A DNA stretch of 64,000 nucleotides from Dongia mobilis (GTDB lineage Bacteria > Pseudomonadota > Alphaproteobacteria > Dongiales > Dongiaceae): NCBI RefSeq assembly GCF_004363235.1, contig NZ_SNYW01000006.1:850065-914064 (forward strand), in the 5' to 3' direction. Shown here in pieces: positions 7,949 through 17,600 of the stretch. Position 1 is the first letter of the stretch. The number at the start of each line of letters is the position of its first letter. The notes beneath the pieces are model-generated. The model was not told the DNA's origin. It saw only the letters and a list, made by a program, of their open reading frames with translations, and made no database searches. The position numbers and the translations under genes are program-made.

Positions 7949-9205
7949 ATGCAGGTCGAGAAGGTTGATACGCTCGTCATCGGCGGCGGGCAGGCGGGTC
8001 TCGCCATGAGCGAGCATCTGAGTGCCAGCGGCCTGTCGCATCTGGTCCTCGAACGGCACCGGATCGCCGAACGCTGGCGTTCGGAGCGGTGGGATTCGCT
8101 GGTCGCCAACGGCCCCGCCTGGCACGACCGCTTCCCCGGCATGACCTTTCCCCGCACCGGGCCGGACGGCTTCCCGCCCAAGGAGGAGGTGGCCGATTAC
8201 TTCGTCGCCTATGCCGAGAAGATCGCGGCCCCGATCCGCTGCGGCGTCGCCGTGACGAAGGTCGAGCCGCATGCCGGCCGGCCTGGTTTCCGCGTTGAAA
8301 CCTCGGCCGGTGTTATCGAGGCCGACAATGTCGTCGCCGCCACCGGCCCGTTCCAGGTGCCGCTCATTCCTTCCGTGGTGCCGGCGGATACCGGCATCCA
8401 GCAGATGCATTCCAGCGCCTACCGCAATCCCGGCCAGTTGCCGGCGGGTGCCGTCCTGGTGGTCGGTGCCGGCTCCTCCGGCGTGCAGATCGCCGACGAG
8501 CTGATGCGGGCGGGACGGCGCGTCTATCTGTCGGTCGGTCCACATGAGCGGCCGCCGCGCGCCTATCGCGGGCGCGATTTCTGCTGGTGGCTGGGCGTCC
8601 TCGGCTTGTGGGATCTCGAGACGCGCGAGCCCGGCATGGAGCATGTCACGATTGCAGTGAGCGGCGCCCATGGCGGCTATACCATCGACTTCCGCCGCCT
8701 GGCCGAGATGGGCATGATTCTGGTCGGCCGCACCGAAGGCTGCCGCGACGGCGTGATGAGCTTCGCCCCCGACCTTGCCGAGAACCTCGCCCGGGGTGAT
8801 GCCAGCTATCTTTCGCTGCTGGATGCCGCCGATGCCTTTGTCGCCGCCAACGGCCTCGACCTGCCGGAGGAGCCGGAGGCGCGCAGGATCGGGCCCGACC
8901 CGGATTGCGTCACCCATCCGATCCGGCAACTGAACCTGGCCGATGCCGGCATTACCGCGATCATCTGGGCGACCGGGTTCGGCGTCGATTATTCCTGGCT
9001 GAAGGCCGACATCTTCGATGAGCGCGGCCGGCCCCGCCATGTCCGCGGTGTCACCGCTTTGCCGGGGCTCTATTTCCTCGGCCTGCCCTGGCAGTCGCGG
9101 CGCGGCTCAAGCTTTATCTGGGGCGTGTGGCACGACGCCAAGTTCCTGGCCGACCGCATCGCCACCAGGCACAAATACATGGCCTATCACGAAGCCGCCG
9201 GCTAA
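7949..9205 (+). CDS. FAD-dependent NAD(P)H monooxygenase-like oxidoreductase
   Basis: A 418-residue two-dinucleotide-domain flavoprotein. The FAD motif GGGQAG is near residues 11-16, and the second Rossmann motif GAGSSG near residue 175 binds NAD(P)H. The spacing and the ATGF segment near residue 350 fit flavin-containing monooxygenases and putative flavoprotein K+-transport-like proteins. The substrate is not deducible. The ATG at 7949 has an AGAGGA ribosome site seven bases upstream; the upstream extension of the frame lacks one. It is a single gene flanked by unrelated genes on the opposite strand. Confidence 0.8.
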   Translation: MQVEKVDTLVIGGGQAGLAMSEHLSASGLSHLVLERHRIAERWRSERWDSLVANGPAWHDRFPGMTFPRTGPDGFPPKEEVADYFVAYAEKIAAPIRCGVAVTKVEPHAGRPGFRVETSAGVIEADNVVAATGPFQVPLIPSVVPADTGIQQMHSSAYRNPGQLPAGAVLVVGAGSSGVQIADELMRAGRRVYLSVGPHERPPRAYRGRDFCWWLGVLGLWDLETREPGMEHVTIAVSGAHGGYTIDFRRLAEMGMILVGRTEGCRDGVMSFAPDLAENLARGDASYLSLLDAADAFVAANGLDLPEEPEARRIGPDPDCVTHPIRQLNLADAGITAIIWATGFGVDYSWLKADIFDERGRPRHVRGVTALPGLYFLGLPWQSRRGSSFIWGVWHDAKFLADRIATRHKYMAYHEAAG

Positions 9206-9226
9206 TTCCCGCGGCTTCGCCGCCGG

Positions 9227-9964
9227 TCAGCGACCGACCAGCTGCTGCGCCATGGCCCGGATGAGGCGCGGCAGGTCATAGGGAAAGCGCGCGGTAATCA
9301 GGTTGCCATCGACAACGCAGGGTTCGTCGAGCACCGTCGCCCCGGCATTCTCGAGATCGATCTGGATGTTCCAGACGGCGGTGGCGCGTTTCCCCTTGAG
9401 GATGCGCGCACTCACCATCACCCATTGCCCGTGGCAGATGGCGGTGGTCGGCTTGCCGGCATCGAACATGGCGCGCACGAAGGCGGTGGCGTGCTTGTCG
9501 GCGCGCAGGGCGTCCGGGTTCCAGCAGCCGCCGGGCAGCAGCACGGCATCGTAATCGGCGGCCTTCGCCTCGTCGGTATAGCGATCGATCTTCAGCCAGC
9601 CGGCATTCTCCATCAGGCGGATCGCCAGCACATGGGTGGCGCATTGCGGCGGGAAGCGCAGGCCCAGCGTCGGGTGGAACTCGCCGATCCGGGGCGAGAC
9701 GATATGCACCGTGGCGCCATGTTCGTTCAGCCAGCGCTGCGCGCCGATGATCTCGACCTCCTCGACGCCGTTGGTGCAGCAGATGGCGATGCGCTTGCCC
9801 TTCAGCAGGTTGGGATCCGTGGGCGGATCGAACAGGAAGCTCTTCAGTTCGCGGTTGAGCTCGCCATCGGCCGTGACCAGTAATTCGGTCGAGATCGTCG
9901 GCACCGGCGAACTCGACATCAATTGCTGCATGCGCTGGAAGGCGGCTTGCGAGGATGCGTTCAT
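9227..9964 (-). CDS. DJ-1/PfpI family protein
   Basis: A 245-residue class I glutamine-amidotransferase-like protein. It has the DJ-1/PfpI core: RIAICCTNGVEEVE at the first strand, then LLPGG, and the nucleophile elbow AICHGQ with the reactive Cys. Members include glyoxalases, deglycase-like enzymes and stress proteins, so the reaction is open. An N-terminal extension of about 60 residues precedes the core. The start at 9964 has an AGGA site; a 26-residue longer frame exists without one. It converges with the monooxygenase gene, the stops being 22 bases apart. Confidence 0.85.
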   Translation of the reverse strand: MNASSQAAFQRMQQLMSSSPVPTISTELLVTADGELNRELKSFLFDPPTDPNLLKGKRIAICCTNGVEEVEIIGAQRWLNEHGATVHIVSPRIGEFHPTLGLRFPPQCATHVLAIRLMENAGWLKIDRYTDEAKAADYDAVLLPGGCWNPDALRADKHATAFVRAMFDAGKPTTAICHGQWVMVSARILKGKRATAVWNIQIDLENAGATVLDEPCVVDGNLITARFPYDLPRLIRAMAQQLVGR

Positions 9965-10169
9965 GTTTTCCTGCCCCTGATTTTTCTGATCGTTTGACGC
10001 GCTGATCTTGCGCGCCTGATCGAACCACCGGCGCCGCGGCATTTCAATGAAAAGTTCAGCTTTTGCAAGGCGTTGAATGATGTGAAATCCCTCACCGCCA
10101 GCCCTCCCCGGTGGAACCGTTGAGTGCTTGCGCCGTTACGTTGGGACGATCCCGATAAAAGAGGTGTTC

Positions 10170-10367
10170 ATGGCACAGAACCACGCGACCAAGGCGGTGC
10201 CGCCTCAAGGCACCAAGGCGCCACCGATCTTCACGGGAGAGACCATTGCTGCCATCGCACGGATGGAGCGGGTCAGCCCGGCCATCGTCAAGGCGACGGC
10301 AATGAGCGTCGGTGGAAGCCGGCCGCAACTCATCGCCGCCATCCGCGCCGGCAAGGCACGCAACTAG
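10170..10367 (+). CDS. Small hypothetical protein, 65 residues
   Basis: A short basic protein with no transmembrane segment. The C-terminal half (ETIAAIARMERVSPAIVKAT) could be a helix-turn-helix-sized pair of helices, but no family is recognised. ATG at 10170 has AGAGG seven bases upstream. Its TAG overlaps the CTA stop complement of the convergent MFS gene, so both genes end within the same four bases. Confidence 0.55.
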   Translation: MAQNHATKAVPPQGTKAPPIFTGETIAAIARMERVSPAIVKATAMSVGGSRPQLIAAIRAGKARN

Positions 10368-11623
10368 CGTCGCCCGCCGGCCAGCCGGCTGGCTTCCGGC
10401 AGGCCGCGCAGCCGCGCCATGGCGATGATGCCGATGACGGGCCCCAGCGCCAGGAAGATGAAGGCATAGCGCCAGCCAAGGGCCTCGGCGAAGAACGGCA
10501 CCAGATGGATGGTGACGAGGGTCAGCAGGAAACCGGCACAGGTCTGGATGGTCAGCATCGTGCCGGTGAGGTCCGGCCGCGCCAATTCGCTGATGCTGGC
10601 CGAGAACTGGGCTGAATCGGCCACGATGCTGAAACCCCAGACGAGGCAGAGGGCGAGCAGCGCCACGAGCGGTCCGCCGAAAACGGCACCGGAGAGGAGG
10701 GCGCAGCTGCCGCTGACAGCGAGCGCGCCGATGGTGAGCGTGGTGCGGCCCCAGCGATCAGCCAGCCAGCCGCCGGCGACGCAGCCCAGAGCACCGGCGG
10801 CGATGGCGGCGAAGGCGCCAAGGAGCGGTGCCTGCGCCAGTTCCGCGCCGGCGAGGCCGTCCGGGTTGAGCGCAAGGCTGGCCTGCAGGAAGAGGGCGAT
10901 CCACGCCCACATCGCATAGAGCTCCCACATATGGCCGAGATAGCCGAGATTGGCGAGCCGCAGCGGCCGCTCGCGCCAGGCCGCCAGGACCTCGCGCGGA
11001 TGGAACGCCCGCGGCGTCGCCCTGGCTGGCCCGATCTCCGCCAGCAGGATGAGACCGGCGGCGGCGAGAGCGGCGCCGGAGGTGGTGGCGATGGCAAAGC
11101 GCCAGTCGAGCCCGCCCGGTGCGTTCACGAGCTGGGCGTTCACCAGATGCGGCAGGGCGGAGCCGAGGGTGAGGGCACCGACCAGCAACCCGACCAGCCG
11201 GCCGAGATCGCTCCGGCCATCGCCCGACCTCGCCCAGGTCGCCGCCAGCTTCATGCCGACGGGATAGATTCCGGCCATCGCCATGCCGGTGACGAAGCGC
11301 AGCAGGGGTACGAGATAGGGGCCGTTGAGCTGCGCCGGCGGGAGGATCAGGATCGCCGCATTGGCGCCGGCGGCCACCAAACAGGCGGCGGCAAAAAAGC
11401 GCCGCGGGTCGAGGCGATCTGCGAGGCCCAGCAACGCGCTCAGCAGCGTGCCGGCGACGAAGCCGGCCTGGACCGCGCTGGTGAAGAGGGCGGCCACCAG
11501 CGCATCGAGGCCCACTTCCCGCCGCAAGGCCGGGACGACCGCCGTGGCCGAGAACCACAGCGATAGCGCCAGGATCTCGGCCAGCAGCAGCAGGCTCAGG
11601 GCGCGCCATTTCCGGTTCAGCAT
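10364..11623 (-). CDS. MFS transporter
   Basis: A 419-residue polytopic protein with about twelve hydrophobic segments in two six-helix halves. It carries the MFS loop signature in the second half (GGWLADRWGR) and a basic end. The N-terminus with LSLWFSATAVVPAL is typical of CynX/NimT-like or sugar/anion MFS permeases annotated only as MFS. The substrate is unknown. It is transcribed alone, head to head with the DUF1127 gene across about 230 bases of A+T-richer sequence that must carry both promoters. Confidence 0.9.
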   Translation of the reverse strand: MLNRKWRALSLLLLAEILALSLWFSATAVVPALRREVGLDALVAALFTSAVQAGFVAGTLLSALLGLADRLDPRRFFAAACLVAAGANAAILILPPAQLNGPYLVPLLRFVTGMAMAGIYPVGMKLAATWARSGDGRSDLGRLVGLLVGALTLGSALPHLVNAQLVNAPGGLDWRFAIATTSGAALAAAGLILLAEIGPARATPRAFHPREVLAAWRERPLRLANLGYLGHMWELYAMWAWIALFLQASLALNPDGLAGAELAQAPLLGAFAAIAAGALGCVAGGWLADRWGRTTLTIGALAVSGSCALLSGAVFGGPLVALLALCLVWGFSIVADSAQFSASISELARPDLTGTMLTIQTCAGFLLTLVTIHLVPFFAEALGWRYAFIFLALGPVIGIIAMARLRGLPEASRLAGGRR

Positions 11624-11856
11624 GACCCGATTGCTCTCCGCACTCCGTCCGGCCCAAGACCAGGTTCAGTGATATCGGTCACAAATTGGGCAATAATTCC
11701 GCCTAAATCCACTTTTTTCCACGCTTTTCCCTGCATTTCCACGCTCATTCACACGCTGTCGCACATGGGCCGCCGCCATCTTCCAGCCATCCCGCGCCGG
11801 GGAAGGCGATTGACCGCCGACCCGCCGTGCACGGACGGAACTTGGGAGTTCAAGAG

Positions 11857-12093
11857 ATGGAAACGACGATATTCCTGAAAGTCGGCAATCGCCAGGTCAG
11901 CCCCTACCAGCCGGTCGTCTGGCTGGCGCTCGCCCTGCGTCATTTTGTTGACCAGATGATCAAGCGCCGCAACGAGCGCCGCTCGATCGCAGTCTTGTCG
12001 GCGATGTCCGACTACCAGCTGCGCGACCTCGGCATCGGCCGCTCGCAGATCGTCCGCACGGTCCGCCAGGGCCGCCCAGCGAGCGATTTCTGA
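11857..12093 (+). CDS. DUF1127 domain protein
   Basis: A 78-residue basic protein. The C-terminal 45 residues carry the DUF1127 pattern (RRSIAVLSAMSDYQLRDLGI) found in many short alphaproteobacterial proteins; members elsewhere affect phosphate, carbon or RNA metabolism. ATG at 11857 is preceded by GGGAG and AAGAG. The diiron protein gene follows 55 bases later on the same strand, so the two may be co-transcribed. Confidence 0.85.
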   Translation: METTIFLKVGNRQVSPYQPVVWLALALRHFVDQMIKRRNERRSIAVLSAMSDYQLRDLGIGRSQIVRTVRQGRPASDF

Positions 12094-12148
12094 TCCAGCA
12101 CCACCCGCATCACAACGACGTCTTTACCCCGAAGCAGAGGAAGCCACC

Positions 12149-13063
12149 ATGCTCAACCACGGCTACAGCTACAAGGAAACCCTCGACACCGCGCAGAAGA
12201 TCAACTGGCGCATCGAGGACATCATCGGCGGCGAGAAGCAGCTCGATTTCTCGCGGCCCTTCATGCCGGAAACCATGGCGCGGGTCGAGCCGCTCACCTT
12301 CCTGAAGCCTGGCGAGCGGATCGTGCTGAACCAGATCCGCGGCTATGGCTATCTTGCCACCTTCGGCCTGTCGGAAGAATTCATCCTGCCCTTCGTCATG
12401 GACCATGCCCGCCAGGTGACGAGCGGCGACGACTGGCAGATCCGCGCTTTGCTGCAATTCGCCGGCGAGGAGGCGAAGCATATCCACCTCTTCAAGCGCT
12501 TCTGCGCCGAGTTCGAGGACGGTTTCGGCACGGATTGCCAGGTCATCGGCCCGGCCGAGGACATCGCCAAGGCGATCCTGGCGCATCCGCCGCTCGCCGT
12601 GGCGCTCCTCATCCTCCATATCGAATGGATGACGCAGTCGCATTATCTCGACAGCGTCAAGGATGATCGCGGCCTCGATGCGCAGTTCAAGAGCCTGCTG
12701 CGCCATCACTGGATGGAGGAGGCGCAGCACGCCAAGCTCGACACCATGATCGTCGCGCATTTGGCGGCCCGTACCGATGCAGCCGGCATTGCCGAGGCGG
12801 TCGACGGCTACATGTCGATCGGCGCCTTCCTCGATGCGGGCCTCGCGCAGCAGAGCAAGTTCGACCTGGAGAGCTTCCAGGAGGCGACCGGACGGCGCCT
12901 CGGCGCGGACGAGCAGGAGACCTTTCTCAATGTCCAGCACCAGGCCCTGCGCTGGACCTTCATCGGCTCCGGCATGACCCACCAGAACTTCATCGGCACG
13001 CTCGGCCAGATGGCCCCGGACGGCCGCAAGCGCGTCGAGGAGGTGGCCCCAGCCTTCTGCTGA
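12149..13063 (+). CDS. Ferritin-like diiron carboxylate protein
   Basis: A 304-residue helical protein with the ligand set of a four-helix diiron site: Glu77 on the first helix, E108-x2-H111 (EEAKH), Glu159 (HIEW), and E191-x2-H194 (EEAQH). This is the ferritin-like/ribonucleotide-reductase-like arrangement also seen in AurF-type oxygenases. The exact family is not recognised, so an oxygenase, peroxidase or sensor role is open. The ribosome site is GAGGAAGCC. It sits between the DUF1127 gene and the truncated hemoglobin, and the pairing of an O2-reactive diiron protein with a globin suggests oxygen, NO or peroxide chemistry (inference). Confidence 0.7.
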   Translation: MLNHGYSYKETLDTAQKINWRIEDIIGGEKQLDFSRPFMPETMARVEPLTFLKPGERIVLNQIRGYGYLATFGLSEEFILPFVMDHARQVTSGDDWQIRALLQFAGEEAKHIHLFKRFCAEFEDGFGTDCQVIGPAEDIAKAILAHPPLAVALLILHIEWMTQSHYLDSVKDDRGLDAQFKSLLRHHWMEEAQHAKLDTMIVAHLAARTDAAGIAEAVDGYMSIGAFLDAGLAQQSKFDLESFQEATGRRLGADEQETFLNVQHQALRWTFIGSGMTHQNFIGTLGQMAPDGRKRVEEVAPAFC

Positions 13064-13116
13064 GGCGCCTGCCAGTAAAGAGGTCGCTGGCAAGCACCAG
13101 CAGTCAACCGGCAACG

Positions 13117-13147
13117 GGCCGGGGCGGCCGATCCGGCCGCCCCGGCC
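13117..13147. terminator. Strong GC-rich hairpin between diiron and globin genes
   Basis: A perfect 13-bp inverted repeat (GGCCGGGGCGGCC and its complement) with a five-base GATCC loop. No T tract follows on either strand, so it may be a Rho-type pause, an attenuator, or an RNA-stabilising stem that sets different levels for the flanking genes. Confidence 0.55.
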
Positions 13148-13170
13148 GCAATTCAAGTCAGGACAAGGTG

Positions 13171-13536
13171 ATGAGCGAGACCATCTATGACCGTCTCGGC
13201 GGTTTCCCCGGTGTGCGCCGGGTGGTTACTGCCTTCTACAAGCGTATCCTCGATTCGGTGGTGCTGGAGCACCATTTCCGCCATGCCGATATGCGGCGGC
13301 TGGTCGATCACCAGACCAAGTTTATGGCCGCCCTCATGGGTGGTCCCTATGCGATCGACGAGATCGGCCTGCGCAAGGCGCATCGGCACCTCGGCATCAC
13401 GCGCGGCGAATTCCGCGAGATGAGCGCGCTGCTGCGCGAGACGCTGGCCGAGGAAGGTGTGCCGCCCGGTGATATCGAACTGGTCCTGGCCAGGATGGCG
13501 CGCCTCGAGCCGGCCGTCATCGCCGAGGCTGCCTGA
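13171..13536 (+). CDS. Group I truncated hemoglobin
   Basis: A 121-residue heme protein of the 2-on-2 globin family (trHbN type). Aligning by eye with mycobacterial GlbN gives proximal His71 (KAHRHLGIT), B10 Tyr23 (AFYKRIL) and E11 Gln48 (DHQTKF). The Tyr/Gln pair is the one that stabilises bound O2 and supports NO dioxygenation. The ATG at 13171 has AGGA seven bases upstream; a GTG three bases earlier is possible. Its TGA overlaps the ATG of the cyclase gene by one base (TGATG), indicating translational coupling and roughly equal production of globin and cyclase. Confidence 0.9.
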   Translation: MSETIYDRLGGFPGVRRVVTAFYKRILDSVVLEHHFRHADMRRLVDHQTKFMAALMGGPYAIDEIGLRKAHRHLGITRGEFREMSALLRETLAEEGVPPGDIELVLARMARLEPAVIAEAA

Positions 13537-14558
13537 TGGCCCGCGACATGACCGCCGAGACCGCCCTCTCGATCGATCCGGTGCTCTGCCTGCAGCACGG
13601 CGAGGCCGCCCTGGCGCTGCTGCGTCTGGCGGACCGATCCCTTGTCTATGCCTCCGCCGCCTTCGAGCGGCTTTTGCCACCGCCCGAGCGGGCGGCCCTG
13701 CTGGCCGGCCTCGACCCGGCGCGGCCGCGGCGCGAAATCGAAATGCGGGTCGGGTCCCGCCAGCTCTGCCTCGACATCAGCCTGCGGCTGCTGGAAGGCG
13801 CAGCGGCAGGCCTTGCCGTTCTCACGCTCACCGATATCGGTGGCCAGCGGGAAGCCGAGTACATGCTGGATTCCTATGCCAAGCTGGCGGAGCGTCACGC
13901 GCGCGACCTCGAGCGCGAGAAGACCCGGGCCGAGAAGCTCCTGCTCAACATGATGCCGCGCAGCGTCTATGAGGAATTGCGCGAATACGGCACCACGACG
14001 CCGCAGCGTTTCGAGCATGCCACCGTCCTGATGCTGGACCTGGTCGGTTTCACCGAGATGAGCATGGCGCGCGAGCCGAGCCAGCTGGTGGCGGAGCTCA
14101 ACGACATCTTCTCGGCCTTCGACCGGGTCGTCGAGCTGTTCGGCTGCGAGCGGATCAAGACCATCGGCGACGCTTATCTGGCAGTCTCCGGCGTACCCGA
14201 ACCCAGCCCCGAGCATGTGGTCAATGCCGCCAAGGTGGCTTTGCGCATGCGCCGCTACCTCGATCGGCGCAATGCCAGCGGCCCGCAGGAGTGGAAATGC
14301 CGCATCGGTATCGCGACCGGCCCCCTGATCGGCTCGGTGGTGGGAATCCACCGCTACGTTTATGATGTGTTCGGACCGGCGGTGAACATGGCAGCCAGGC
14401 TCGAGGCGACAGCCAAACCGGGCGAAATTCTGCTTTGCAACAATGCCATGCTCCAGCTGGGTGGCCAGTTCGAGATCGGACCGGCGCAGATGGTCGAGCT
14501 CAAGGGCTTCGGCTCCTGCGCCGCGGCAGCGTTGATCGGCGAGCAGCGCCACGCCTGA
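13536..14558 (+). CDS. Class III adenylate cyclase with N-terminal PAS-like domain
   Basis: A 340-residue soluble cyclase. Residues 15-100 look like a PAS-type sensor, residues 105-150 form a helical linker, and residues 160-335 are the catalytic domain. All key residues are present: metal-binding Asp168 (MLDLVGF) and Asp212 (IGDAYLA), adenine-selecting Lys208 and Asp277 (YDVFG), and transition-state Asn284 and Arg288 (VNMAAR). The Lys/Asp pair predicts ATP rather than GTP as substrate. It starts inside the stop codon of the truncated hemoglobin gene, so the globin may feed it a gas or redox signal (inference). Confidence 0.9.
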   Translation: MARDMTAETALSIDPVLCLQHGEAALALLRLADRSLVYASAAFERLLPPPERAALLAGLDPARPRREIEMRVGSRQLCLDISLRLLEGAAAGLAVLTLTDIGGQREAEYMLDSYAKLAERHARDLEREKTRAEKLLLNMMPRSVYEELREYGTTTPQRFEHATVLMLDLVGFTEMSMAREPSQLVAELNDIFSAFDRVVELFGCERIKTIGDAYLAVSGVPEPSPEHVVNAAKVALRMRRYLDRRNASGPQEWKCRIGIATGPLIGSVVGIHRYVYDVFGPAVNMAARLEATAKPGEILLCNNAMLQLGGQFEIGPAQMVELKGFGSCAAAALIGEQRHA

Positions 14559-14616
14559 GTCGCGCCGCCGCGCCTGAGCCGCGGCACCGCGCCGGGGCGA
14601 TGACGTCCTTGCCCGA

Positions 14617-17600
14617 TTGCGGCATGATGGCGATGCTGCCGAATACGTGCAGCTTGAGGTCGGACCATTGAACCAAGCCGGGCCATTGAACCAAGCCGGG
14701 TCAGACAGCCAGCCCCGCCTGCGCCTGCTGGGCGAAATCGCCCTGTTTCGGGACGGGGCCTATCTTGCCCTGCCGCCCTCAAAGAAGACCCGGGCGCTGC
14801 TCGCCTATCTGGCCGCAACGGCGCGGCCGCACCGGCGCGAACGCCTGTGCAGCCTGTTCTGGGATATCCCGGACGACCCGCGCGGGGCGCTGCGCTGGAG
14901 CCTCAGCCGGCTGCGGCCGCTGCTCGATTCGGAAAACGCAACGCGCATCATCGCCGATCGCGACAATGTCGCCTTGGCCGTGGACAGCCTCTCGGTCGAT
15001 TTCCATGAATTCGGCAGGGTACTGGCACGGCCGGAGGCAAGCCCGACCGAGCTTGCCGCCGCCGCCGATCTGGTCGAAGGCGAGTTCGCCGAGGGGCTGG
15101 AGCTTGGCGCCTGTGCGGATTTCCAGCTCTGGCTGACGACCCAGCGGGAAGCGGTGCGGCGCCAGCATCTCGACCTGCTGCAGCGGGTCGTGGCCACCCT
15201 GCCGCCCGAAGCGGCGCTGCCCTATGCGCAGCGGCGCCTGTCGCTCGATCCCGATGCCGAGGCGCACCACGCCGACCTGCTGCGCCTGCTGCTTGCGGCG
15301 GGCCGGCGGCGCGAGGCCGAGAAGCAGTTCGAATTATCGCTCGCGCGCCTGCGCGAAAGCGGCGCCGAGCCGGTCGATTCGTTGACGCTTTTCTGGCGCC
15401 AGGCGCTGGCGGCGGGCCCGGCTGCGCCGATCACATCTCGGGCCGAGGTGGGCGTCGCCGCGGTTGACCGTGCGGCGCCTGCCCAGGCCGGGCCGGCGCC
15501 ACCGGCGGAATGGTCGGAGGAGCGCAAGCAGGTTTCCGTCCTGCACGTCAACCTGCGCGATGCGCCCCTGACCGACGACCCGGAAATCGTCGCCGCGCGC
15601 ATGGCGCCGCTGATGGATTGCATGACCAGCGCCATCGAGCGCTATGGCGGTCATGTCACGCAAAGGCGGCAGGAGGGCCTCACCGCCCTTTTCGGGGCGC
15701 CGGTCGCCTGCCAGAACCACACCATGCGCGCCTGCCTCGCCGCGCTGGCGATGCGCGAGGGTACCGGCGATGCCTCGCTGGCGATTGCGATCCATGCCGG
15801 GGAAATCCTGGTGCGCAGCAATGGCCCGGCGGTTGAGGCATTCGGGCCGCCGCTGAAGATCGCGCAGGAGATCGAGCGCATGACGCCGCCGCACGGCATC
15901 AGCCTCTCGCGCCAGGCCTACCAGCTGGTGGATGGCATGCTCCAGGCCGAAGCTGGCGGCGCGCTCGCCCTGCCGGGGCTTGCCGAACCGCTGGAACTGC
16001 TGCTGCTGTCCGGCGAGGCGGCCATGGCCGGTGCCTGGTATGCGCGCACGATCCGCGGCCTCTCCGCCTTTGTCGGCCGGCAGCCGGAATTGTCGGCCCT
16101 GGTGCGGATCGCGCAGCGCGCCGCTTCCGGCACCGGCCAGGTTGCGGTCATCGTCGGCGAGCCCGGCCTCGGCAAGTCGCGCCTGTTGCATGAACTTGTC
16201 CAGCAAGGCGAGATTGCGCAGGGCGGCTGGCGGCGCATCGAAGGGGCGGCGACGCCCTATGACCAGGACACGGCCTATTTCCTGGTCGGCCGCCTGCTGC
16301 GCCACTGGCTGCAGGTCGACCGCCGGCTGCCGGCCGCTGACTTGCGCCGCCGGCTCGAGGCCGCGATCGCCGCCCTGGATCCGGCCCTGCTCTGGGCGGC
16401 ACCGGCGCTCGGCATACCGCTCGACCTGCCGGTCGACGCGACCTGGCACAGCCTCGATGCCGGCCAGCGGCGGCGCCAGGTGATTGACGCGGTCGACGCC
16501 GTGCTGGCCGCCCTGGCGGCGCAGCAGCCGCTGCTGCTCGTCATCGAGGATCTGCATTGGGCCGACGCCGACAGTGCCGCCATCATCGAGAACACCGTCA
16601 ACCGGCTGGCGCGGCGGCGCATCGCCATCTGCGTGACGACAAGGCCGGAGGGCGCGCCGGGCTGGATCGCCAAGAGCACCTGTCACCCGCTGCGCCTCAT
16701 GGCGCTCGACGCCGCCGCCGCCGAGGCGATGGCGGATGCGCTGCTGGGCGACGACACCTCGCTGGCCGACCTGAAGCGGCGCCTCATCGAGCGCACGGCG
16801 GGAACGCCGCTGTTCCTCGAGGAAGCCATCAATGCGCTGGTGGAATCGGGCTCGCTGCTCGGCCAGCGCGGCGCCTACCGGCTGACCGGCGGGCAGGCCG
16901 AATTGCGCCTGCCGGCGACGGTACAGGCGGTGCTCGGCGAGCGCATCGATCGCCTGCCGCGGCATCTGAAGCTCCTGCTCCAGGTTGCGGCCGTGATCGG
17001 CGACGACGTACCGCTCAATGTCCTGCTGCCGCTGATGGAACTTCCGCCGGCGGATCTCGATGCGCAGCTCGATGCGTTGCAGGACGCGGAATTTCTGTTC
17101 GAAACCCAGCCGGCACCCAATCGCCGCTTCTCGTTCAAGCACGCGCTGACGCGCGACGTGGCCTATGCCAGCCTGCTGGTGGCGCAGCGCCGCCGCCTGC
17201 ATCAGCGGGTCCTCAAGATCATGCTGCGGCGGCTGCGGCCGCGCGGCGACGAACTGGTCGAACGCCTCGCCCACCATGCCGTCAATGGCGAGCGCTGGGC
17301 GCTTGCGGTGAAGTTTCTGCGCCAGGCCGGCGACAAATGCTTCCGGCGCTCCGCCTATCGCGAATCCGTCCGCTTCTACGAGGCGGCGCTGAAGGCGCTG
17401 GAAAATCTGCCGGATGCGGCAGCCGCGCAGAAATTCTCAGCCACCTTGCGCCTCCGCCTGCGGCCGCCGCTGGGTGCGATCGCCGCCTTCGGCCAGGCCT
17501 TCGCTCATCTAGACGTGGCCGAGCGAATCGTGGCGGCGCGCGGCGACCTGCCGCGCATGATCTCGATCGCCATCCACAAGAGCTATATCCTGAGTTCGCA

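Noticed and set aside
15334..17277. 647-residue minus-strand open frame
   Set aside because: Antisense to the giant BTAD/STAND protein, with no domain or start signal.
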